Source: Pseudomonas bohemica (GTDB lineage Bacteria; Pseudomonadota; Gammaproteobacteria; Pseudomonadales; Pseudomonadaceae). Taken from it: a stretch of 64,000 bases of DNA. The position numbers and the translations under genes were made by a program. Position 1 is the first letter of the stretch. The number at the start of each line of letters is the position of its first letter. Under the pieces are notes generated by a model. It did no database searches and was not told the origin of the DNA. It saw nothing but the letters and a program-made list of their open reading frames with translations. The stretch spans positions 199,410 through 263,409 of the forward strand of contig NZ_NKHL01000120.1 in the NCBI RefSeq assembly GCF_002934685.1. Direction: 5' to 3'. Shown piece by piece: positions 57,877-64,000 of the stretch.

Positions 57877-59523
57877 TCATTTCACCACGCCCAGGTTGGC
57901 CTCACTCAGGTCCAGTTCGGCCAGTATCAAACGCAGTACGTCATCACCGATCCTGCGATGACGATGCATGCTGTAAAGCTCCAGCCGCTGGGCCCTCAGA
58001 GCGTTGATGCGCATGCGCTTTTCCAGCTGGTCCATCTGGAACGCCAGCGCCTGGGCCTCGGCGGTGTCGTTGAATATATCCAGCCGATGTCGGTACTCGG
58101 TCATGATCCGCGACTTCACTTCGGTGGCCAGTACCGCCTGCGCGGCGTCCGTCGATTGGCTGGCACCCGGAATGTCCTCGTTCTCCAATGCCTGGATCGC
58201 CGCCTGCGCCGTGAGCTTCCAGGCCTCGCGCACTTCGCGTTTCAAAATCAGATCCGGCTCGCTGACCGTTCCCCGCAGCAGAAGCGGCAAGCACACACTG
58301 GCCACCACCAACGACAGCAGAATCACTCCCGCGGCGATGAAGATCAGCAAATCGCGTTCGGGGAAATCGACCCCGGCGGCGATCAACATCGGCACCGACA
58401 AGATACCGGCCAGCGTCACCGCTCCGCGCACGCCGCCGACCGTCAGCAGCAGCGAAGAGCGCGTCGACAACTCCAGTGAGCCATCGCCACGCCCGCGCCA
58501 GCGTCGTATCCGAGTCATCAGGCGCCAGACACTGCGCACCCAGACATACCGCAGCACCACAAGCACCACGAAAATCGCCAGCACATCCAGGCAGCGCCAA
58601 ACCAGCGTCGGCCACAGCGTGACTTCATGATGGGTTACAGCACTGACGATATCCGGCAGTTGCAGGCCCAGCAGCAGGAAGATCAGACCGTTGAACGCGA
58701 ACTCCAGCAGCGTCCAGACGCTGCGATTGAGCAATCGGGTGCTGGTCTGACGCGGCAAAAGATCGACCCAACTCTGCATCATCCCTGCCGCCACCGCCGA
58801 GAGAATCCCCGACGCTCCAAGCCGTTCCGCCAGCACATAAGCGGCGAACGGCAGCAACAGCATGAACACCACGTGCGTGGCCGGATCGTCCCAGCCGCGG
58901 GTAATCATCCAGCTGCGAAAACGCCCCACCAGCCAGCTCAACACCACCCCCACTGCCAGGCCGCCCACAGCAACAAGAAGGAACGTCAAGCTGGCGTCGG
59001 TGAGCGAGAACACGCCGGTAATGGCAGCCGCCAGAGCGAACTTGAACGTCACCAGACCCGAAGCATCGTTCATCAATGCCTCGCCTTGCAGCAGGCGCAT
59101 GATTGGCGCCGGCAGCCGATCCTGCGCGATCGCCGATACCGCCACGGCGTCTGTAGGAGAAAGCACCGCAGCCAAGGCGAAAGCAACCGGCAGAGGAACG
59201 CTCGGCAACAACCAGTGAATGAAATATCCTGCGCCGATGACCGTGAAGATCACCAATCCCACAGCCATCGTCAGGATCGGCCCGCGATACCGCCAGAAAT
59301 CACGCTTGGGCATGCGCCAACCGTCCGAGAACAACAGCGGTGGCAAAAAGAGGAAGAGAAACAACTCGGGGTCGAGCGCCACATGCAGCCCCAGGGTCGG
59401 CCAGGCAAGCAACGCACCCGCAGCGATCTGGACCAGCGGCAACGGCAGCGGGATCACCCGGGCCAGCAATCGTGAGACACCTACCAGCGTCAACAAGATA
59501 AGGACGGTATAGGCTGTCTGCAT
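57877..59523 (-). CDS. CPA1-family sodium/proton antiporter
   Basis: The 548-residue membrane protein has about 12 hydrophobic segments and a cytoplasmic C-terminal tail of ~140 residues rich in charged helices. CPA1 hallmarks are FLPPLLFSDGW near helix 2-3, AAVLSPTDAVAVSAI with the ion-binding region, GEALMNDASGLVTFKFALAA (Asn-Asp pair), and the conserved Arg-rich GGVRGAVTLA. It exchanges Na+ (or K+) for H+ across the inner membrane. I chose the ATG at 59521-59523 (MQTAYTVLIL); an ATG five codons earlier is possible. Confidence 0.92.
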   Translation of the reverse strand: MQTAYTVLILLTLVGVSRLLARVIPLPLPLVQIAAGALLAWPTLGLHVALDPELFLFLFLPPLLFSDGWRMPKRDFWRYRGPILTMAVGLVIFTVIGAGYFIHWLLPSVPLPVAFALAAVLSPTDAVAVSAIAQDRLPAPIMRLLQGEALMNDASGLVTFKFALAAAITGVFSLTDASLTFLLVAVGGLAVGVVLSWLVGRFRSWMITRGWDDPATHVVFMLLLPFAAYVLAERLGASGILSAVAAGMMQSWVDLLPRQTSTRLLNRSVWTLLEFAFNGLIFLLLGLQLPDIVSAVTHHEVTLWPTLVWRCLDVLAIFVVLVVLRYVWVRSVWRLMTRIRRWRGRGDGSLELSTRSSLLLTVGGVRGAVTLAGILSVPMLIAAGVDFPERDLLIFIAAGVILLSLVVASVCLPLLLRGTVSEPDLILKREVREAWKLTAQAAIQALENEDIPGASQSTDAAQAVLATEVKSRIMTEYRHRLDIFNDTAEAQALAFQMDQLEKRMRINALRAQRLELYSMHRHRRIGDDVLRLILAELDLSEANLGVVK

Positions 59524-59756
59524 TGTGTATTTCCCCAAAACGAGAGACTTTTGACTGACACCCGTAACGGACCCGGGCGAAGCGTCTAAGTGCCATATTA
59601 ACGGCTTAATCGGTCACTCTGTGTCGCTACATGGGTCTTAAGCCGCGCAAAAATGCCCGCAAACGGACACAAAGCATTCGCAGGCGTGCGCCCACGCGAC
59701 TCGTCCGTGGCATAATCCGTCACCGTTTTTTCCGCAATCCCAGAGGGGGCAAGCTC

Positions 59757-59822
59757 ATGAGCAGTACCAATAAGTTGCACCTGTACGGGATCAAAGCCTG
59801 GGATACCACAGCAATTATATGA
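59757..59822 (+). pseudogene. Truncated ArsC/Spx-like reductase gene (island junction)
   Basis: The ORF reads MSSTNKLHLYGIKAWDTTAII and stops. The first 17 codons match the conserved N-terminus of the ArsC/Spx-like reductases of this locus (typically LYGIKACDTMKKA), after an AGAGGGGGCAAGCTC ribosome binding site. Recognisable similarity ends at the active-site region: the expected Cys is Trp and the sequence after Asp-Thr is unrelated and AT-rich. The rest of the gene is absent from the window. This is best read as the left remnant of a gene broken by an insertion. Confidence 0.75.
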
Positions 59823-59893
59823 ATTTCGTTATGTATCAAGGTGATACGCACAAAACCCTCTATAAAAAACTGTATCGAAACGCCCCTTGCTAC

Positions 59894-60128
59894 GTCAACC
59901 AAATCAAATAGTTATGGTTGTATTTTGGGGGAGATTTTGCGCCTCTGTCGACCAGTTCTGGCTGCAAATCCCACCGCAAAATATTCCAGAAACTAATCCT
60001 GACCCGCCCCGCGAATGACACCAGCTTGCGATTGTGCGCAAGTTGACAAATCGGAGAATCAGCAAGGAAGTCCGGTTGACAAATCGCTGAATCGCCATGT
60101 TGGTTGACAAAGGTCGTGTCAACCAGAT
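59894..60128. mobile_element. Insertion-sequence-end-like segment with repeated GTTGACAAATCG motifs
   Basis: Three direct copies of GTTGACAAA (60042, 60075, 60103; the first two extend to GTTGACAAATCG) end in a palindrome GGTTGACA-N7-TGTCAACC (60102-60124). Near-identical GTCAACCAAAT (59894) and GTCAACCAGAT (60118) bound the segment. Clustered transposase-binding repeats of this sort are typical of IS21-type ends. No transposase gene is present, so this would be a remnant or a non-autonomous element. Family assignment is tentative. Confidence 0.4.
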
Positions 60129-60226
60129 TTCCATATGCCTTCAATGGTGGTGCCGCTGGTTTCGGCCTGGTACCGGCGATCTGCGATGCGGTGCTTCCAG
60201 TAGGCGGCCTTCTCAGCGGCAGTCAT
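60119..60226 (-). pseudogene. Truncated 35-residue ORF next to the IS-like end
   Basis: A frame starting MTAAEKAAYWKHRIADRRYQ runs 35 codons and stops inside the palindrome of the IS-like end. It looks like the N-terminus of a longer protein cut off by the element, but I do not recognise the family. Confidence 0.3.
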
Positions 60227-61079
60227 TTAGTCTGCCGATATATCATTAATATTCAATGGATTAGACCAATATCGTTTCAGCAATAGCGCCTATTATACGG
60301 AGCTACATCCCAAGCGCTACGCGGGGTGACATTTTCGTTGCGGAAACGATTGGCGGCATTTCTGCCGTACCAATATAGAGGAAGAGACTACCGATCGGAC
60401 GCCCCCGACCTAGCGCGCGATACTCTGCTGCTATTCGGGGAATCGGACCTACTCAGGCTTTACCAGCAATCATCAGATTCTTACTGATCTCCCCTAAATT
60501 TCTCCAAGGAAACGCAACATACCGTGCCAAGGGACAGCATTGAGAATGTTCGAAAGCCAGCGCTGCGCTTGCCTCCTCCTGCTCCGCGAGGCAAATTCGA
60601 CAATAGACGTAATCACCCTGAACCCCCACAGCGTTAGCCACTTCAGCAACTTATCTAAGCTACTCACATCAGCTGCCTCTAAGTCAGAAAATCGTCATAG
60701 CAAGCTTTTGTCGGGCCCCGTCCCCGCTAGAGGTGGAGATTGCTGGCAAGAATCCGATGCGTTGATGAAACCGGGTCTCCAGTCATGGTGGATAGGTTTA
60801 ATAATAAGCACTGCAAGGCGTCGGACGGTACGTGATGGCCACTTGACATAAATAACAATAGATTGCACATTCTATGCAATATTTGAACACATCCCTTTTT
60901 CAGAAATGAAAGAGAAAAAGGGATTGATAGCTCCCGGAGACATGATGTCCATCTATCATCCGCCCATACGGCTCTTCATTATGTCTCCAGTGGAAACGCT
61001 GGGTTCAGCAAACAGATTCTGTAACGTCGAAAGAGCATAGCTTTCTATGATGCATCGTGTGCTGGAGGTGTCGGGCCCA
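60227..61079. other. Gene-poor accessory stretch
   Basis: About 850 bp with mixed composition and no convincing gene. Frames at 60453-60641 (minus) and 60540-60851 (plus) lack ribosome binding sites and recognisable domains. A symmetrical hairpin ATCCCTTTTTC / GAAAAAGGGAT at 60891-60924 resembles a weak terminator. The promoter for the diguanylate cyclase should lie near its right end. Confidence 0.5.
60891..60924. terminator. Possible terminator-like hairpin
   Basis: 11-bp inverted repeat ATCCCTTTTTC / GAAAAAGGGAT with a 12-nt loop, about 155 bp before the diguanylate cyclase start. It has few GC pairs and no external T-run, so function is uncertain. Confidence 0.35.
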
Positions 61080-62801
61080 ATGAGAACTTTTAAAATATCG
61101 GACATTTCAATCCCCAAGGCCAGTCTACATGGCAAGCTCGTAACTGGATGTTTGATTCTTTTAGGGCTATCCCTTTTCCTCGCGTGCATTTTATTATCAA
61201 CCATTGGTGCCGATTATAGACGCGCAAAACTAAGCTATGAAAACCTGAAGTTTTATCAATCAGTAATAGCCGCAGCTAACGCGGTATCAGCAGAAAGAGG
61301 ACCGACAAATACATTACTCGGGGGAAATTTCTTATCATCTTCAGACGCATGGGCACGCTTACAAACATTCCGAAACGCAAGTGACGAAAAGTTAGAAACA
61401 GTTATCCAAATCTCCAAACCAATTACTCAGATCACTAGCACTCCAATTTTAAACTCGAAATCCGAACTTCAAAAAGCGAGAAATGCCGTCGACAAAGAGC
61501 TAGCAATAGATTTTAATTCTCGTACCTTACCCTCGATCCAAGAACCGATAGATCGGATGTTTCGTGCAGTCGATGCAATCATGCCTCTTATCAACGCCAC
61601 CGCATTAAACTCCAATGGCCCGCAAGGTGACTTTGTTGATGAGGCATTGATAGGTCAGAAGCTGTTTGAAATTCGAGAGTATGCAGGCCGAATTGGCTCG
61701 ATACTGACACCCTATATTGCGATGCAAAAATCTATATCCAACTCTGACCAAGCCAAAATAGAGCAGATACGCGGACGCATTACCCAACTTTGGGAATTGA
61801 CAAAACCGTACCTGTTAAGATATCCGAGCCTGCTGGACAAAGTAAATGATGTCGAACTTAAGTTTTTTGGAGAAGGGATCAATCTGATAAATACTTTACA
61901 ATCCCAAGGGATTACAGGAAGGTTTCTGTTTTCGACCCAGACCATGACTGATGCTATTGTCCCCACCTTTCTGCCACTAGAAGTCATTCGCGTTTCTTAT
62001 CTTAACTTAATGGCAACGCAATCAAGCAACAACCTTGCTAGCGCTTCAGCCTACCTTTTCGCTATAGTATTTTTGGTCTGCATTGTCATCTCTATTAATA
62101 TAATTTTAATGATCTGGACGCAAAGAGTAATATTTGTGCCACTACTCTTAGCGAAGGAAGCGATAATTGCGCTATCCGAAGATCGGGAAATAGATGACAA
62201 GAGAAATGATCATACAGGCAGAGAAATCAATGATGTTTTTCGAGCGATCTCTATTCTTCAGGGCAGACTCATTGAGAGAAGAAACCTCACACAAGAGCTA
62301 AAAATGCATGCACTCACCGATGGTCTAACCGGGTTACTGAATCGGAGAGCGTTCGATGAGCTAGGCAACGGCCACGTTTTTTTTAGTCACGTTGGGTTAA
62401 ATGTAGGCCTAATTGTGATTGACATCGATAATTTCAAATCGATAAATGACTCGTTAGGCCACCCGACTGGAGACATTGTACTGAGATCTCTCGCTGACAC
62501 CTTACGCGCGCATGTACGTTCGAGTGATTTAATAATACGTCATGGGGGTGAAGAGTTCGCTATAGTAATGAGCGAGGTATCTCTAGAACAATTGAAAGCG
62601 AGCGCTGACAAACTTCGTGCAGCAGTCGAAACGAGTAAAATTTCTATAAGCGACGGAAATGAGATATCAATAACGGCGAGTTTCGGAGTTTCAATTGGTG
62701 AAAGACTCGGAGCGAAATGGCTGGAAGTTATCAATCAGGCGGACAAGGCTCTCTACTTAGCCAAGCACGCGGGGAGAAATTGTGTCCGCAGCATCCAATA
62801 G
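61080..62801 (+). CDS. Membrane-bound diguanylate cyclase with NIT-like sensor
   Basis: The 573-residue protein has a membrane helix at about 20-42, a ~270-residue extracytoplasmic region, a second membrane helix, a HAMP-like linker, and a C-terminal GGDEF domain (LTDGLTGLLNRRAF onward). The active site is GGEEF (about 489-493), and the inhibitory I-site RSSD lies five residues before it, so it should make c-di-GMP with product feedback. The sensor's SAERGPTNTLLGG resembles the ERG motif of nitrate/nitrite-sensing NIT domains. I chose the ATG at 61080 after GGAGGT; an ATG at 61047 would add 11 residues. Codon use is much more AT-rich than the core genes, which suggests acquisition. Confidence 0.85.
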   Translation: MRTFKISDISIPKASLHGKLVTGCLILLGLSLFLACILLSTIGADYRRAKLSYENLKFYQSVIAAANAVSAERGPTNTLLGGNFLSSSDAWARLQTFRNASDEKLETVIQISKPITQITSTPILNSKSELQKARNAVDKELAIDFNSRTLPSIQEPIDRMFRAVDAIMPLINATALNSNGPQGDFVDEALIGQKLFEIREYAGRIGSILTPYIAMQKSISNSDQAKIEQIRGRITQLWELTKPYLLRYPSLLDKVNDVELKFFGEGINLINTLQSQGITGRFLFSTQTMTDAIVPTFLPLEVIRVSYLNLMATQSSNNLASASAYLFAIVFLVCIVISINIILMIWTQRVIFVPLLLAKEAIIALSEDREIDDKRNDHTGREINDVFRAISILQGRLIERRNLTQELKMHALTDGLTGLLNRRAFDELGNGHVFFSHVGLNVGLIVIDIDNFKSINDSLGHPTGDIVLRSLADTLRAHVRSSDLIIRHGGEEFAIVMSEVSLEQLKASADKLRAAVETSKISISDGNEISITASFGVSIGERLGAKWLEVINQADKALYLAKHAGRNCVRSIQ

Positions 62802-62831
62802 CCCTTGAAACGGTTCAGAAGCAAGCGGTCT

Positions 62832-62975
62832 TCACAAGACGTAATTGAGGAAGATACGATGGCCCAGCGTTAGGGTCTGTTTCGCCCCGGCCGCCCACTC
62901 TGGCGCCGACGGCATCATGGTCGCGTAGTAGTGAGTTGCGCCGTTGGTAGGGTCCAGCATCTTCCCATCGATTAC
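62832..62975 (-). pseudogene. C-terminal fragment of a SleB-type cell wall hydrolase
   Basis: The minus strand encodes VIDGKMLDPTNGATHYYATM and on to a stop after HRIFLNYVL, a match by eye to the DPTxGATHYYAP...P.WA region of phage-associated cell wall hydrolases (SleB/hydrolase_2). A stop codon lies directly before the fragment in frame and the N-terminal two thirds are missing. It is a relic of phage or tailocin DNA. Confidence 0.6.
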
Positions 62976-63073
62976 CTAGTCAGCAGCAGCCGGCACTGGG
63001 CGAGCTCTCGGAAATGAAGCAGTTAACCCGTGCTAATTTAATCCAGAACACGTTTCTGCTATGGAGAAATCAC

Positions 63074-63304
63074 ATGGACAGCGTCGAAGAAACCCTTGCA
63101 GTCCTTCGCCTTTTGGTCGAATACCAAGCAGCCGCGGCGTTAGAACTCGGCCAGATCGCGCACCAGTTCAAAAGCGAAACGCCCCCGGATGTAGCTGGAA
63201 CTAACCTGGCAGCAATCGGACGCACTCAAGTGTTTGTCGCGGCTTGCCTCGAATTGCTGAAATCTGAGGAGGCGCTGAACTACCCAATCCCACCTGCTCC
63301 CTGA
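63074..63304 (+). CDS. Small hypothetical protein, 76 residues
   Basis: The ORF begins MDSVEETLAVLRLLVEYQAA after TATGGAGAAATCAC, a good ribosome binding site. It is predicted mostly helical with Ala/Leu-rich heptads and a Pro-rich end, has no signal peptide, and belongs to no family I recognise. Its setting among phage and island remnants suggests accessory cargo. A longer frame starting at 63014 is less likely. Confidence 0.55.
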   Translation: MDSVEETLAVLRLLVEYQAAAALELGQIAHQFKSETPPDVAGTNLAAIGRTQVFVAACLELLKSEEALNYPIPPAP

Positions 63305-63372
63305 TACAGCCAGCAGCTAGTGGAACGCTCAGGACGCTATATGCGAATTAGCTGGTGTATTGGGAAAAGGGC

Positions 63373-63447
63373 TTTTAGGGGCTTTGCGGGGCCATAAACA
63401 CCCCTAAAATCCCCTCGAAAAACATCATTTGTACAAAAAGTGGTACA
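63373..63447. repeat. Inverted repeats between the small ORF and the second cyclase
   Basis: Two dyads stand close together: TTTTAGGGG / CCCCTAAAA (63373-63381 and 63401-63409) and TGTAC / GTACA (63430-63434 and 63443-63447). They could be a terminator-like structure and a binding or crossover site. Sequence of this kind is often found beside integrase genes, but none is visible here. Confidence 0.4.
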
Positions 63448-63504
63448 GCAGAGTCGGTCTTTCAAGCAGGGGCCGGATCCCGGATAGAACACTCGGCTTC
63501 TGGT

Positions 63505-64000
63505 TTAGCCGGGCGCCGGCTTGGCGATACAGCTCCGTCCTCGGCCTTCCTGCTTGGCAACATATAATGCTCGATCAGCCTGTTTAAGCAGCTGGTCAAG
63601 AGTTGTATTGATTATGAACCCTGTAATGCCAGCAGAAAAATCATAACTAATTTCAACCCCTTCAAGAAAAACGGGCGTAATTGTCTGCCTGATGTTTTCC
63701 AAGATGGCTTGTGCGTCGACACTGGAGCAGCCAGGGAAGATAACTAAGAACTCCTCGCCCCCATATCGACCTAATAGGTCTTTACTCCTAATACGCGCCT
63801 GCAAGTGTTCGACGAGGTGACGAAGAACCGCATCACCAGCGGGATGGCCATAGGTGTCATTAACTTGTTTAAAATAGTCAATATCAAGCAATGCGAGCGC
63901 AAATCCGGCCTCATTCTGCCGAGTATCCATTAGACTGGACAATGCTGCCAAAACTCCGCGCCGATTCATGCAACCAGTTAATTCATCAGTGGTCGAGGAT
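63505..64000 (-). CDS. Diguanylate cyclase GGDEF domain (partial, N-terminus beyond window)
   Basis: The visible 164 residues are a complete GGDEF catalytic domain: TTDELTGCMNRRG at the edge, DIDYFKQVNDTYGHPAGD with the metal-binding Asp, I-site RSKD, and the active site GGEEF in GRYGGEEFLVIFP, ending DQLLKQADRALYVAKQEGRG. It should make c-di-GMP. The sensor or N-terminal region lies to the right of the window. It faces the other cyclase gene across ~700 bp. Confidence 0.88.
   Translation of the reverse strand, partial: SSTTDELTGCMNRRGVLAALSSLMDTRQNEAGFALALLDIDYFKQVNDTYGHPAGDAVLRHLVEHLQARIRSKDLLGRYGGEEFLVIFPGCSSVDAQAILENIRQTITPVFLEGVEISYDFSAGITGFIINTTLDQLLKQADRALYVAKQEGRGRSCIAKPAPG

Noticed and set aside
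60453..60851. Two frames (minus 62 aa, plus 103 aa) in the island
   Set aside because: They overlap each other, lack ribosome binding sites and carry no domain; probably decayed DNA.

Overview
The window is a stretch of a Pseudomonas chromosome, probably of the syringae or fluorescens lineages. The evidence is gene order: pncC-recA-recX; mutS-fdxA facing rpoS with an RsmZ-type sRNA between them; nlpD-pcm-surE-truD-ispF; eno-kdsA-pyrG; and the complete rpsB-to-tilS block. Coding sequence is GC-rich with strong Shine-Dalgarno sites, and REP-like inverted repeats lie between genes. Family names rest on recognition of motifs and synteny by eye; no database search was run.

Layout. 1-4.7 kb: a partial secreted alpha/beta hydrolase, an RsuA/RluF-type pseudouridine synthase homologue that lacks the catalytic Asp, a YehS-like protein, trmO, and an orphan type VI secretion PAAR effector of Tse6 architecture with a probable immunity gene. 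4.9-9.6 kb: fpr/finR (oxidative stress), dgkA, an ErdR-like regulator, a DTW-domain tRNA-modifying enzyme and a secreted PA3611-like protein. 10.2-17.3 kb: a LOG-family protein, recX, recA with a LexA box, pncC, a small uncatalogued 50-residue ORF, mutS, fdxA. 17.4-23 kb: rsmZ with its GacA box, rpoS, nlpD, pcm, surE, truD, ispF. 23-29.8 kb: formaldehyde detoxification (fghA, adhC, LysR gfnR), ispD, ftsB, eno, kdsA. 29.8-52.5 kb: one long minus-strand block for pyrimidine, fatty acid, lipid A, outer membrane, isoprenoid, phospholipid, DNA replication and translation functions (pyrG, tilS, accA, dnaE, rnhB, lpxB, lpxA, fabZ, lpxD, skp, bamA, rseP, dxr, cdsA, uppS, frr, pyrH, tsf, rpsB). 52.7-59.5 kb: map, glnD, dapC and a CPA1 sodium/proton antiporter.

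At about 59.8 kb the character changes. An ArsC/Spx-like reductase gene, which I expect to be intact at this place, stops after about 17 recognisable codons. It is followed by AT-richer, gene-poor DNA with IS-end-like repeats, a membrane diguanylate cyclase, a fragment of a phage-type cell wall hydrolase, a small ORF, and a second diguanylate cyclase running off the right edge. This looks like the left part of a genomic island inserted into that gene.

The least ordinary items are the PAAR effector/immunity pair with an unassigned C-terminal toxin domain, the pseudouridine synthase homologue with Gln at the catalytic Asp position, the ispF start codon directly abutting an intrinsic-terminator-like hairpin, and the island junction with its c-di-GMP cargo.
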